Assembly: GCA_029891345.1 (NCBI GenBank)
Contig: CM056998.1
Coordinates: 171,702,332-171,766,331 of the forward strand
DNA from: Dryococelus australis
Lineage: Eukaryota > Arthropoda > Insecta > Phasmatodea > Phasmatidae
Length of the DNA: 64,000 nucleotides
Direction: 5' to 3'
The number at the start of each line of letters is the position of its first letter. Positions within the stretch are counted from its first letter, which is position 1. Under the pieces are notes generated by a model, which was not told the origin of the DNA, searched no databases, and saw only the letters and a program-made list of their open reading frames with translations. Shown here in pieces: positions 35,641 to 50,169 of this stretch. A program made the translations under genes and the position numbers.

Positions 35641-38600
35641 TTATGCGTTCACTTGTGTAACGAGACTAATTACACACCCTCTCACTAGGAATGCTAACTC
35701 TCGACTGAAGGTTGTTCGTATATATCAAACCCGTTTTACCCACCGCCGCCATCTTGGAATGAGTTAGCATATATAAGGGAGGGAGGTAATTTTAAAAATA
35801 TTCACTTCAAGTTTGGAGGCCATAGACGTCGGTTCGCAGTCAGTATGCGACAACCCACATTGGATTACAACTAGGGCAAGGATGCTATAGGATTATTTGT
35901 CAGACATTGGTTCGACTCCCCCTCAGGACAAAACGTAAAAATTTTGTTTATATTCATGTAACAATTAATTATGGGCGAGGGGTCTATGTTTAAGGGGTCG
36001 GACTTCGGTTCGATGAGGGGAGGAGATAGTCTTTGCTTAGAGTCCCCATCGTGGGTAATTACACACAAAGTACACATGTTGACTCTTCTCCCAATGACTA
36101 TGTACACACTTGCATAATTAGCAGTGAATATTCACGCACTTGTGTAATATGTACACATTGCATAAACACCAACTCCATACGCACTTGCATAACCACATCG
36201 TATCCCTAAGACAGCTCGCAAATTACCTGAGATTGCATACATCTATGCTTTTTACCCCGAGGTTATATAATGGGATCTCGACAGGTACATACCACCATCA
36301 CAGCGAGCAAGTCGATGCAAGTCCTAACAAGTCCTAACATGTTCAGAAACATTACATTTTTTTATATTTATTCTAGGAAGACAGTTGTGTAGGACAAGTT
36401 CTCGCATGCTTCCGAATAATATCGTGATTTTTATCTGCATAGGTTAACGTTTTGATGGATAAAACACCTAAACAATGTTTTAGAAACCTTAAAAATATTG
36501 TCTAGAATGTTAGGCTATGGGATGCGGTATAGGCTTACATTGGGAGAATTGAGCATTTGCCTTACCACCCATAAAGAGTAAATATGTATGTATTCGCATA
36601 GAAAATAATGATTATATAGTGAGAGTATTCACATATTGATTCAAGAAACATACATGATAATTAGATTTTTTTAAAGAGCATATAAAGAAAATTACCGAGA
36701 GTATTGGCATAATGAGTATACAAATGCAGGTAGTATATGCATAATGAGTTGTAACCAACTACCCATCGACCGATGAAACACAACAGATGGGGATTGAAGA
36801 CAACTGTAGGATTCAGAACTTACTCCTTGCTTCATATCCTGTCAAGGAAATCTAGAGTATATTCACATAATGAATTAATATGCATGATTGGTATTAACCC
36901 AAAGAACAAAGAAATAATAATTTTATCTCAAGTACACAGCCTACCCGAACCAAGCTTTACTTCCAACTGACAAAGTTTTTTATTTTATGTATAACTTATA
37001 TGCATACCATGTTCTAATTACCAAATGCACTACGGAACAAACACTTAAAACAAATATATTTCCAATACCCCACAGGTCGTCGAATGACAAAGCACTGCCT
37101 ATTCCCACCCAACGTCCCTACGCCAGTCTTCTCTCATTGTGAGAACAATGCTCTCCACGATTCCGAAAAGATACAGGTGAGTGCTACACAAACATTGGCT
37201 TCGCGTTTACGATATAATAATCTTTTTTTCAATAATCCATTCTTTAACTTATTACATGATATCATTCTTAATAAATAATTAAAATCCCCTTTATATTTAA
37301 TAAAAACACACTCTCCCCCAGATATGTTTCGAAAACCAAAATTCACATTATTGGTATATGTTAAAAAAGAAAATAATTCTTTACTGTTAACCTAATTTCC
37401 CATACATTTACCAATTAGACAAGAATTTAATAAATTCCCACTATGGGTAACTACGATTTAGAACCTAGCTTCATGTCCCATCAACACTGTGTGTTGTATT
37501 GAATTAAGTTTTGCCCCGAACTCCGACAAAGTTTAAAAAAATGTACCGAGATATTTCAACTTGAACCCAAACGATAGTATTTATCACATTCTGTGCTCCA
37601 AATCCTGACAAGGGTGAATATGCATATATAGTTTTACTAAATCTATGTAAATTGTAATTTAACATTTAAATAACATCTGTATCATCATATAGAATAGTTT
37701 AAAATTAAAGAGAGACTGTACGCATCTCTAGCAATCTTCCCAAGAGATGAGCATCTATAACAAAGTGTAGAGATACTCTCTCGAAAGTTAGGCTTGAGGA
37801 CGACCAGCCTACCTGCAAAGGAGAGCATTAGCAATTCGCCTGCGCAAACAACATACCACAACGCGACCTTGTAATAAAGCTTTTTTTTTTTAACTCAGGA
37901 TTCCTACGCCACTCGCCCAACACACACTGCCCCGTGCAAACGTCTTAACAGGCGAATGACTAACACCGATCATTTTGTCGACGACTCATGCGAATAGAAG
38001 GACATAGCGATCTCCAGCACCACTCGTCTCGCATATATAATTCATAAACATTAGCACAATGTTACAATTAATTTCCTTACACACGTTTAATGGAACTATA
38101 AGAAAAGTAAAAAATTCCATTTTGAAATCTTTTCTTCTTATCTTGTTACATACTAACATTTAAAATAAGTTAAAACCCATTACTTTACAATTCCCAGTAT
38201 GCTCGAGTCCTGAAAAACCAATTGCCGAAATCGTTCTAAGGTAAAAAGTAAATATCTGTTACATACACCAAATTTTCATAACTAACCAATTTTCGTTAAG
38301 CTTTCTTATCTCTGTAAAAACACTTTGCATTCCCTCACCTCAAATAATCCACAAGACGTGATCATATACCGAGACTTACACTATTAATCCATCTTTGTTT
38401 AAAATGGTTTTTATACAAAAATATTAATTCAGAACTCGCCCCGTGCTAACATCATCTCATTCCCAAAACAGTATACCCTTACAAGAACTTTTAGTGGAAA
38501 AACACACAATGTATATATACAGTCAGTGAAACCTGTGTGTAAAGAATAAGAAAAACCAACTCCCCAATCATATTTACTACATCATTAAAACATTGTTTAT

Positions 38601-39246
38601 AAGAATATATAAATAATCACAAATATATACTTCCAGACCACCACTATCAAACTCTAACATTTCAAACAACGTAGAATGCGAATAGACTTAATGCGAAAAT
38701 ACCGTTCATGAGAAGATAACTTTCCCACATCGAGATACTCCTCACAATATCAACGCATATTAACTTATAAACATACCAGTCTGAGATAGTGTATATACTA
38801 TCTCAAATGATATTGTTTCGCATAAGACCGATATGCAATTAATGTAAAATTAGCTAAAAATTTGCCTTTACCATTCATCACATGTAAACACACACAGAAT
38901 GAAGTAACTACCTAAACCTTGTATACTTTTGTGAAGTAAGTAACATGAGGTTAAAATTGTCATCTATGAAAAACATCCCCAGGGAAATTATAAACATTTA
39001 ATTACAGCTATCATGCAAGGTTTAAAAATAATTATGCAAAACTCTTTTAAAAAAAGTTTTCCATATACATTTTACATACAAGAAATAAACATTGTTTGTT
39101 TTACTCGAGTAACATGCAAAGGCAAATACTATTAATGTATACCCGCTTCCGGAAGGACGTGGGTTCCAATCCCCTCCAAAAGTTCAGAGATCTTTTCCCC
39201 TGATGATGGCATCTCAATTCACTCCAGGCAAATGGGGGTTATGCAA
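35641..39246. other. Unassigned AT-rich DNA
   Basis: No gene could be supported in this 3.6-kb stretch. Open frames are short and scattered. Repeated short phrases such as ACTTGCATAA / TGTACACA occur at 36060-36190 without a clear array. No inverted terminal repeats were recognised. Confidence 0.5.
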
Positions 39247-39489
39247 ATGAGCGGTTAGCCTGATCGCCTCCCACCAAGGAGATCCGGGTTCAATACCCGG
39301 CCGGGTCACTCAGGATTTTCGCATGTGGGAATCGTGCCGGACGATGCCATTGGTCGGTGGGTTTTCTCGGGATCTCCCGTTTTCCCCGCCCTCTCATTCC
39401 GGCGCTGCTACATACTCACCTCAATCACCCTCATCGGCTCTCAAGACCTCGCTGTTAAGATCCGCCCAAATCTCTTAACTCACTCACGC
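39247..39489 (+). mobile_element. tRNA-derived SINE, family 1, copy 4
   Basis: It contains the A-box part TGAGCGGTTAGCCTGATCGC, a B-box GGGTTCAATACCCGGCCGGG, GGATTTTCGCATGTGGGAAT, GGGTTTTCTCGGGATCTCCC and CCGGCGCTGCT. It lacks the first bases of the head seen in copy 1. An imperfect direct repeat flanks it: ACTCCAGGCAAATGG at 39221 and ACTCCAGGCGAATGG at 39490. This fits a target duplication of LINE-driven retroposition. Confidence 0.85.
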
Positions 39490-39510
39490 ACTCCAGGCGA
39501 ATGGCGAATG

Positions 39511-40217
39511 TGTACATACTACACACAACATACCAAGATTCCTTAGCAACACAAATATAGTTAACCATTTCCAATCTCGCAAAGGGATATTATAGAATAT
39601 TCACCCCACACCATACACCTATATAATATATATGTATGTATATATAACCCTAGCAAATCGACGAGCCATTCTAGATGCACATTTTTTAATTAACACTTTT
39701 CTTAATTAGTTATCATGTACGTCAATGAATAAAGAGTTAGGTTTAAAAATACCACAATACACCCATAGAACATCACACTTTCTGTTCATTAAGTTATAAA
39801 AATGATCTTGTAAATAGATGTGTAAGTAATTTTAATATATATTTTTCTAATTTTGATCCCTTTTATGGCAAAAAAAAATTTTGTGATATCTACAAACACT
39901 ATAGTAATCAGTAGGTTTAAACCTACTTTAATTTCAATTTAACTATATGGCTCCTTTCATGAATATTATTTGTCATCTATTGTTAATATTATTCGTCATC
40001 CATAGTTACTTTTATAATAATATATTTTTGTCGTTTTTCTGTATTTGTAATTTTATGTTAAGTGTTTTCTAATCCAGTTTTGTAATATATGTCCTATATG
40101 TTGTGATGAATAAATTTTTCTGTGTATGTGCCACCCTGTTAATGGTTTCTCACTGTTGGGTGGCACACAAAACTCAAATAATAAATAAGAATAAATAAAA
40201 AATAAAATTATTTATGC

Positions 40218-40273
<56 letters not shown>

Positions 40274-41244
40274 CATACTCAGACATTTTATTGTAATTAA
40301 AAGCAAATACCGTTAAACAGAGGTGAAATATACTTACAAGCACACAAACGCATACACACGAACAGGACATTTGTAGAATTTCCTCGAAACTATCAGACAG
40401 TTAACCAACGACAAATCTATGGACCACTATGTAAATTTTCAATACTATCGTAACTGTATCACAATATGGAAAGTATTGCCAATTTTTTATTTATATATTT
40501 ATTTATTTTTCCACATCCTAATAAGCCAATGTTTTTGTTTGCTAGAAATAGAGTTCTCACCCCTAACACCATATTAATAATAAAATATGTCGGCTAACAT
40601 TCAAATTAATGACATTTCCAACTATATACCCCAAAACTCCATCTACACGTCAAAAAAATGTTTAAACTAACTCATAATAGTTGTCATATCTTACTCGCTC
40701 TAAAAAAAAACATACCAAACAACTATTTCTATATATAGTTACTATCAAAATATTACGTCGTATGATATCCCAATTACATGAACAAACCATAACCTCAATC
40801 ATTACCTACACCGTATCGGATATACTAAACACTACCCTTCAGACTATCCATAACAACAAAGCAATCATATAAGCATTCCTATAAAATATTTTGGCGAATT
40901 ACTATGGCAAACGATCACATCATGTAATCATATAAGCATTTCTATGAAATATTCCGGCTTAAATCCACCGCCTTAGACCGCTCGGCCAACCTGAAATTTT
41001 GTGTTAGTATGAAAATGTCAGAAAAAGTTTGCTGTGAGGAGTCACAATATGTATTAATGTGGAAATTTCAGAAAAAGTTTTTATAATGAAAAGTGTTAAC
41101 CGTATCCTTGGATGATGTCATAGGATCTTAACCTTTCTTACCATCTCGTTCAAAATCTACATCTATATAAATATATATAAACATAAGATAGGAATATACA
41201 TAAATATGTATAGAATTCATTTAAAAAATTAATATTTTTATATA
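39511..41244. other. Unassigned AT-rich DNA with a (TA)n microsatellite
   Basis: A TA dinucleotide run occupies 40221-40270. The rest is AT-rich with short frames only. The 40870-40960 stretch repeats a short phrase twice (ATCATATAAGCATT(C/T)CTAT). Confidence 0.5.
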
Positions 41245-42006
41245 CAGGATCAGTCACCTAAGAAGTTAACCTCGAATATTTCCGGAACCGTTAAAGATAT
41301 CGTTATCCTGTTTTTACCCAGATGAATTGCCATGAATACCTTATTAAACTACACGTGTAGTATCGTGTTATAGGAATGTTATTTATAGAGATCTCGATAT
41401 CGTGTTTTGTTATAATGTCAACTATATAAATATTTGCTGCTGCCAACATCCATCTGAAAGAGACGAATTGAATGGCGTATCACACTCCGAAATCGGATAA
41501 GTAGATTCTGATAAATTACGGTATGTAAAACATAGGATTTATCTGGTTGTACCATCAGATTGCTCGCCGTCTCATGCGGACACTCGTGATATCACAAGGA
41601 AATCTCGCGCCCGGCTGATGGGTCGCTCCAGCATGATGCAGGTAAGCGCAACTAATAACAAAATCTCGAATGTGGAATAAAAAGCAGTTTAAAACTGATA
41701 CTGGTCGCACTTGGCTACATCAGGGTGGACCGGCACACCAAATGGGAAGCAAAGGACGTTTCAGTTAGCGATTATTCGCCAGTTAACGATGATAACTGTT
41801 CTGCTTCTGTCGGAGCCTTGCATCACATGAATGTCACAAACGGAATGGCGATGTTCAAACAGGAAATGGATGTATCACGTGTGTGCAGAATAACTTCCCG
41901 AACATCAATTTATCATGTTTAATGCCGAGGTACACATTTATATTGTACATTTACACCAAGAACAAAATATAAGAAGACACAAAGGAAAGTGGTAATAAAC
42001 AATGTC

Positions 42007-42628
42007 CTAGTATCGATTTATGTCAGAAAGTGCTCGAAATGCGCACCGTCGACAGCAATACATATTTGCAGCCATTTGTGCAGACACCTGGACAGACTGG
42101 AGAGTTCCCGTAGATATTGTTGCACATACTGTGACAATGTGTTGTTTAAAACTGTCTGGCGTCGTCGGAATTTGTGCATAGACTTTATCTTTAAGTATTC
42201 CCCAGAGGTAAAGGTCCAATGGCGTTAAATCATGTGACCATGCCACCTGATAACACCTTCACGCCCTATCCAGCGACCAGGAAATAGCTGGGTGAGCATT
42301 TGCCTAGCCACACGTGAGTGGTGTCCTGGGCACCTATAGTGCTGACACGTGTGTTTATTGCAAGTGGTAGGTCCTCTAGGAGAGCAGGTAGCACTTCGAT
42401 AAGAAAGTGTGCATATCTTGTTACAGTTGCCTCAAGGAAGTGCGGACCTATTACATGGTCTTCAATGATCCCACACCGCCCGTTCACACGCCACAGCCGC
42501 TGATATTCCACCTGCCGCAGCCAGTGCGGATTGTCAGCAGTCCAATACTGCGTATTGTAGATATTCACATGCCCACGACTGGTGAATGTTACTTCGTCGG
42601 TAAACAGAATTCTTTGAAGAAAGTGTAA
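42007..42628 (-). pseudogene. Mariner-like transposase, C-terminal half
   Basis: The minus strand encodes HFLQRILFTDEVTFTSRG, containing the first catalytic aspartate of an RNase H-like DDD/E transposase. It continues with a QYWTADNPHWLRQVEYQRLW and CGIIEDHVIGPHF block typical of the insect transposases related to Tc3/mariner that are often annotated beside DUF4817. After a frameshift the DLTPLDLYLWG signature (third acidic position region) and a C-terminal tail follow. The second aspartate region is scrambled across frames near 42310-42340. It cannot make an active enzyme. Confidence 0.8.
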
Positions 42629-42635
42629 AGAAGTG

Positions 42636-45600
42636 ACCTTACAGAGGTTTTTTTTTTTTGTGTATTTTCCTGTTTGTTTCAGTTTATATTCACGTGAGAC
42701 AATGTCAATTTATTAAATTGAAAATAACGTTATTTATTGTAAATATTCCAGATGATTTTGTGTAAATTTATCTTATTTACAGTTTTAAGCCACTAGTTTC
42801 AAATCAAACCACGTAGATACTACAGTCGATGTGAGTTTTTACAGAATTATGTTTTTCCTCCATGTTTAAATTATAACTTGGCTTGTAAGGGAGTTTGAAC
42901 CCAACAGACAATTATCTAAGGCAAATTCGTCATTGTTATAAGCCAGAGAGAAAAGTTTAAGGCTTGGCAGGAAAAGTAGATTTGGATTATTCGACGCGAC
43001 ATGATGACGATGGGATGTGGCTAGCTGAAGGTCCGAGAGAATGTCGCCTACTGCATCTGGAGTACCAGATTCCGAGCTGAGAGGTCCACGACGTGCAGCC
43101 GAGAAGAAGAGATGTATGAGAACGAGTTAGCCTTTACCAGGATAAAGATTCCTGATGTCGGGAGAGCTGGAGACGCCCCTCAAGTCCGCCTACACATTGA
43201 TGCAATGTAAGAATGTTCCAGACTTATGTTAATAGCGTTCCCCGAATGTATTCAGCTATCAATCTCGGTTGAAAATATTAAATGGAATCAGTTCATTAAT
43301 TTGAAAGTACTGTTTTGAACTGACGTTAAGGAATATTAATATTTTATAAAATTAAAACAAATTTAATTGAGAAATCATTCTTCGGTAATCACGGAATTTT
43401 TTTTATCCACAGAGGGTAATTTTAAAAGAGTCTGTTTTTTTTTTTTTCACTGCTGGGAATTTAAGCTGGACATTTGATGTTATGAAGATTTAAAAATTGG
43501 ATATAAAACTGCATCAGAAATTTATGAACCGTTGTTTTCTCAGTAATTGCGTTCTTGGTTTTATTACCTACACTGTAAAAAAAAGAGTAAAGATACATGT
43601 ACAACCTTTTGATATTACATTTTCTGTGTGTAATTTATAAAAACAAGTATGTACAGTACGTGAAAATTTACAGCAGTGTACAACTGTATTCATAACATAG
43701 TACAATGATATTATAAAAACACAAATGTATTGGTATATTAACAATAAGAGGGGTGTAAATTTACAAATTTGAAAGTACATGTAAAAATCCACGAACATAA
43801 AGAATTAAAACCCAAATCTGTGCATTTTTACAACTACACCAATGTTGTATAGAAACATGTACGTCGGTGTAAAAGTACATATTCTATTTCATTCAAAATG
43901 TAGTACAATCTTACTGTAAAAACACTAATGTACTGGTATATTGACATTTATTTAAAAGGATGTAAAATTACACATGAAAAAGTATGTGCAAAAATACACT
44001 AATGCAAGGCTCTAAAACCCTAAGCTTGTGTGTTTTTACAACCATGCAAATGATTTATTAAAACATGTTCATCAGTGTACATATTTTTCTACGTCAGTCA
44101 TTAGGTAGTACAATCTTACTGTAAAACCACAAATGTACTGGTATATTGACATTAACAAGGGTGTAAAATTACAAATTCGAAAGTATATGAGTATATTTAC
44201 ACATAAATTTACGCTAACTTTACATTTTTAAGTGTAATTTCATAAAACTAGTACAGTATTTGTAATTTGACACTAATGTTCCTGTGAATTGAAATATAAC
44301 AAGTATTTGCGTAAAACATGCGATATAGCGGTAGGGAGTAGAACTACTACGAATTCCTTTTGTGTGTTCTAAAGGAAATCTTAACTCCCACTGATGGAAT
44401 ATGCTGGCTCTTGTATATAACTACATATTCTATAAGTGCAGTTAATCGTTACCCACATATTGGAGATAACTTTTGATAATTGTGTTGTTTACGGAAATTT
44501 TGTAGAGGCCTAATTACAATTGCAGTGAATTTGCAATTTTACTTTTTTTTAGTGTTAAAATACACGTACACAGTGGTGTAATTACAATTGCGATGTTTGT
44601 GTAAATTTACAGTATGTGACCGGAACTCTATAATTTACATATTCAAATAACATGCACTCCATCCATGTTATTTAACATCATAATAAGACTGGTATGGTAA
44701 CATTACACGTACAGTGTACATGTAATTAGGTGTGATGAACATTTAACAGTAACATAATGGTGTAGCTAAATTACCATAACAATGATTGTGTTAATTTGCA
44801 ATGTGTGGCAGAAAATTAGTAGCAAGTATAGTAAAATAATATGTACAGAGTATATGTGATTTAATGAGAAGATTAGTAAATGAAACTGACAGGGATGATA
44901 AAATTACACTGACAAAATTTATGTAAATTTAAATTATGTGGCTTGATATTGGTAACAAAAAAAGTAAAATGACACACACAGAGTATTTGTGATTGAACAC
45001 AATGATTAGTAAAAAGAATAAAAAGTATAGTATAGTTACACTGGCATTGTACTTGTGAATATATATGGGACACACATTAAAATTACACGTACACATATGT
45101 GGAGATTGTGCTGCCACGTACACTCGTGTAAAATTACACACATTTTATTTTTTCATTGTATGCAGGAGGCAAATGAAACATTAAATTTCAGAGTATGAGA
45201 ATCAACTGAAGCACGTATTTAATTTCTGACAGTAATAGTATTATAATTTTTAATATTTTGCAGACCCGAAATTTTAATTAGTTGAGACGATTGAATATCA
45301 CACTAAATTTTTCTATTTTTTTTTTTTACTAAACAATTGTGTTGGTGTTGGATTTGTCGTGTCCTTTGTGTAGTTTCGTAGGTTTTAATGGAAAGTTTGA
45401 ATATGTTTGATTTGTCTTTTAACAAGGAAATATGAAAAGGTATTTCATCTTAAATGAGAGTCGGAAACTAACCAATCTAAACGAACGTGTTTGGAAAATT
45501 ATTAACCAAAGATACAGTGTAATATCAGAGTAATACGACAGGGTGTCGCGGGGCAGAAATTAGTATGAAATCATTTCATGATCAAGGTGTTGAAGGGATA

Positions 45601-45900
45601 ATATTTGTTTAAATTTTATTACCATTCATCTGAATATTCGATGTATTTTACTAAATGAGTCTCTAACAATGTGTTTTCACTCTTAAATGCATGAACTTGT
45701 AGCATTTTTTTAAATTTTATGTTTTGCTTTTAACACACAGCATTAAAAAATTATTGTTGAGCCCCACACACATTCACATTGAAATTATATGAAAATAAGT
45801 TATGATTGGCAGTATTTTATCTCCAAGATATTTTTCACACAAAATTTAAAATAATTTAAGAAATAATATTCGTAGACTTATACTTCAAACGAACCTATTT
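42636..45900. repeat. Interrupting block inside the mariner-like transposase
   Basis: This AT-rich non-coding block separates the two transposase halves. Neither end shows convincing inverted repeats, and I could not define a target duplication because about 20-30 codons of transposase also appear to be missing. It contains the tandem repeat at 43560-45150. Confidence 0.6.
43560..45150. repeat. Tandem repeat with about 204-bp units rich in TGTAAAATTACAC
   Basis: The anchor phrase AGTACAAT(C/G)(T)TACTGTAAAA followed by AATGTACTGGTATATTGACA recurs at 43699, 43902 and 44107, spacings of 203 and 205 bp. Further, more diverged text of the same kind continues to about 45150. Units are full of the quasi-palindrome TGTAAAATTACA and its variants. 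Confidence 0.75.
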
Positions 45901-45913
45901 TCCTGATATCGCA

Positions 45914-46328
45914 TCAGAAGCGAGCTATAGAATACCATGCGTCGTCGGTAGCACGCTGGTCAAACTGCTGGCGAAGTGACGGACCACACGGATGGAATCT
46001 GTTTGTGTGCGAAATGCGAATGATGCTGGACTGACATATTCCAGAGCCATTCGCAACCTCTCTGGCGCTAAGATGCGAATTATACGCAACAGATGCCAGA
46101 ACATCGAATTCTTTCGCACCGCTCGTTGCAGACCTGCCCCGCACCCTCGGCGTAGCGTTTCGTTGCCCTTTCAATAACAATATCTTGCACAGTCACACAA
46201 TTGTCTTGGTTAATGGAAACTGCCTCTCTGGATATCGCTGTGCATACAATGCAACTGTTCTCTTTGTGTTCCTTCTGCATTCTCCGTAAAGAAGCAGCAT
46301 TCACTTTTTCTTGGTTCGTGAAAGACAT
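45914..46328 (-). pseudogene. Mariner-like transposase, N-terminal half
   Basis: It starts MSFTNQEKVNAASLRRMQKE on the minus strand and, after a frameshift, continues with a helix-turn-helix-like stretch (HLSAREVANGSGICQSSIIR). The usual DNA-binding N-terminus of this family has the same composition and order. It ends abruptly at 45914, where the interrupting block begins. A longer upstream start (46364) is possible, but MSF fits the family's usual start better. Confidence 0.65.
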
Positions 46329-46401
46329 TTTCCTCACTCTCCACAACACTTGACACCCTAGCACTCCGCAGCTAGGATACAGAGCCGCGTGTCCTTACTG
46401 A

Positions 46402-46411
46402 CCCTTTTATA
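46402..46411 (-). promoter_or_regulatory. Possible TATA box of the mariner-like transposase
   Basis: TATAAAAGGG on the minus strand lies about 75 bp upstream of the MSF start, between the TIR and the reading frame. Position and sequence fit a pol II core promoter. No function is shown. Confidence 0.4.
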
Positions 46412-46859
46412 CCAGCATCGCGGTGGCGCAACATACCGTTTCCGCATGATGCGACGCGACATGTATCCGTTTAGGTATATCACTAACGTCCGTATGTGAC
46501 GGCGCGCAATCTGATGGTACAACCATAGAAATCCTATGTTCTACATACTGTCGTTTCTCCGAAACTACCTATCCGATTTCGGAGAGTGATACACCATTGA
46601 ATTCATCTCTTTTAGATTGACGTTGCCAGCAGCACAAATTACTATAGTTTCATTAGAAAAAACAAGTTGATATCGATCTCTATAATTAACATTCACGACA
46701 CAATGCTACACGTCGTTTAGTAAGGTATTCTATGCCAATCTGGGTGAAAACAGGATAGCAATATCTTTAACGGTTCCAGAAATATTCTAGGTTAACTTCT
46801 TAGGTGACTCATCCTGTATGTATATTTATACGTACACCTACAATTATATTTAAATAATA

Positions 46860-47923
46860 CACTATACACCAAGAAGTAATTGGGCACCCGTGAAAATAGG
46901 TAATTCAGTACGTCAGTTGACTTATGTGGCCGCCATACGCTGCAGGCATTTGCAGAACCAGTTGACAAGGAGATGGCGCGAGGTGCAGCGCTATCGGACT
47001 TCGATAAGGGCATGATTGTTGGTTGTCTAGTCAGGCGATTGCACTCAACGTAAATAGGCCCAAATCAGCAGTCGCATTCGTCCTGCGTAAGTGGAAGGTC
47101 GATGGGCGTTGTGCCAATGCTGCACGTTCTGGGTGACTTCCAATCTTGACCAACAGAAATTGCAGAACCCTGAAACGTGAAATTGTCAAAAATAGGGCAC
47201 AACTCATGGCTACCATCCGACAGGAGCTTCATGCAGCAACAGGAATATCGGTTTGCATTGGAACATTGCGTACAGAGGCCCACCGAGTTGGATATTTCGG
47301 AAGAGCTGCACATAAGCCCCATATCACGACAAGCAATAAAGCTCGGCGACTCAGGTAGTGTTTGGACAGTCGCATCTGGACACTGGAGCAGTGGAAATCA
47401 GTTCTGTGGAGCGATGAGTCAATGATGTTTACATTATTCCGGTCGGATGGACGTGTATGGGTGTGGCGTCTACCCGGGGAACGGTTTCTGCCGGAGTGTA
47501 TAGTGCCAACTAGGAAATTCGGTGGTGGTGAAGTGATGGTGTGGGGCTGTTTCACGGGCCTTCGGTGCCAGGTGCCATGTTTCAAGGGCTACTATGCAGT
47601 GGTACGCCGATACCAATGTTCGCCGATTGGACTGGCCCGCCCAGAGCCCCGACCTCAACCCTATAGAACATCTTTGGGACGAATTAGATCGCCGGGTGAG
47701 GGCTCGTCAGGCGCGCCCAAAATCCATTGCTCAATTCATGGAATGGTTGCAAGAGGAATGGCGACGAATCCCCGTGGATGTCCTGCAAACGCTCGTAGAG
47801 AGCATGCCCGACAGGGTGGCTGCTGTTATAGCCACAAGAGGTGGCCCTGTAAGATTCTAACGGGGTGACAACCACCGAGCAAACATTGTGGATAGATGCC
47901 CAATTACTTTTTGGACGATAGTG
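46860..47923 (+). mobile_element. Tc1-like DNA transposon, internally deleted
   Basis: The inverted ends are CACTATACACCAAGAAGTAA and, reversed, CACTATCGTCCAAAAAGTAA, both continuing TTGGGCA. TA duplicates flank it (46858-46859; 47924-47925). The length is 1064 bp. It encodes a broken Tc1-type transposase on the plus strand. The element lies only 44 bp from the right end of the mariner-like element, in AT-rich DNA with many TA targets. Confidence 0.9.
46973..47860 (+). pseudogene. Tc1-like transposase pseudogene
   Basis: The likely start at 46973 (MARGAALSDFDKGMIVGCL) is followed by frameshifts through the helix-turn-helix region. The catalytic part contains WSDES (first Asp) and FGGGEVMVWGCFTG at 47380-47560, then in another frame WPAQSPDLNPIEHLWDELDR with the final acidic residue at 47630-47690. 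The text jumps from GCFTG almost directly to WPAQSPDLN. The segment that normally carries the second catalytic Asp (the DNAP-type motif, some 50 residues) is therefore missing. It is non-functional, but the ends remain and could be mobilised in trans. Confidence 0.85.
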
Positions 47924-47925
47924 TA

Positions 47926-49984
<2,059 letters not shown>

Positions 49985-50095
49985 ATGCAACAGTGGTGAG
50001 ACAATTACGAATACATACATGCCTTACCAGGGACTCGAACCCAATAAACCTCGTACCATAAGTTAGCGTGCAATCAACTGCATTACGGATTTCTG
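49985..50095 (-). mobile_element. tRNA-derived SINE-like sequence, family 2, copy 2
   Basis: On the minus strand AATGCAGTTGATTGCACGCT (A-box region) is followed by GGGTTCGAGTCCCTGGTAAG (B-box region) and GCATGTATG. It aligns over its length with 16690-16600. The B-box is a perfect GGTTCGAGTCC. Confidence 0.55.
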
Positions 50096-50169
50096 ATTCG
50101 GAGCATCGAATTCTAATGCAATCAGTCTAATGTTTTGAATGATAGGATGTACTAACCTGAAATATTCAC

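Larger units (their letters stand above)
41245..46816 (-). mobile_element. Mariner-like element with long TIRs, split by a 3.3-kb insertion
   Basis: The outer ends are CAGGATCAGTCACCTAAG and its near-perfect inverse (CTTAGGTGACTCATCCTG), flanked by TA on both sides (41243-41244; 46817-46818). Inverted similarity continues for about 340 bp (41245-41600 against 46470-46816; shared blocks include GTTGTACCATCAGATTGC). A transposase on the minus strand is present in two halves, at 46328-45914 and 42628-42007. The 3.3 kb between them holds a tandem repeat and no coding sequence. Without that block the element would be about 2.3 kb. Confidence 0.8.

Noticed and set aside
36140..36337. His/Thr-rich frame that looked like a short exon
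   Set aside because: It has low-complexity, imperfect short repeats and no motif or splice context.
39247..39320. True tRNA gene at the B-box GGGTTCAATACCC
   Set aside because: The body and duplications match the SINE family, and the acceptor stem does not pair.
36000..41000. Possible CRISPR-like or regularly spaced repeats
   Set aside because: Recurring words such as CTTGCATAA are irregularly spaced and imperfect, and the DNA is eukaryotic.
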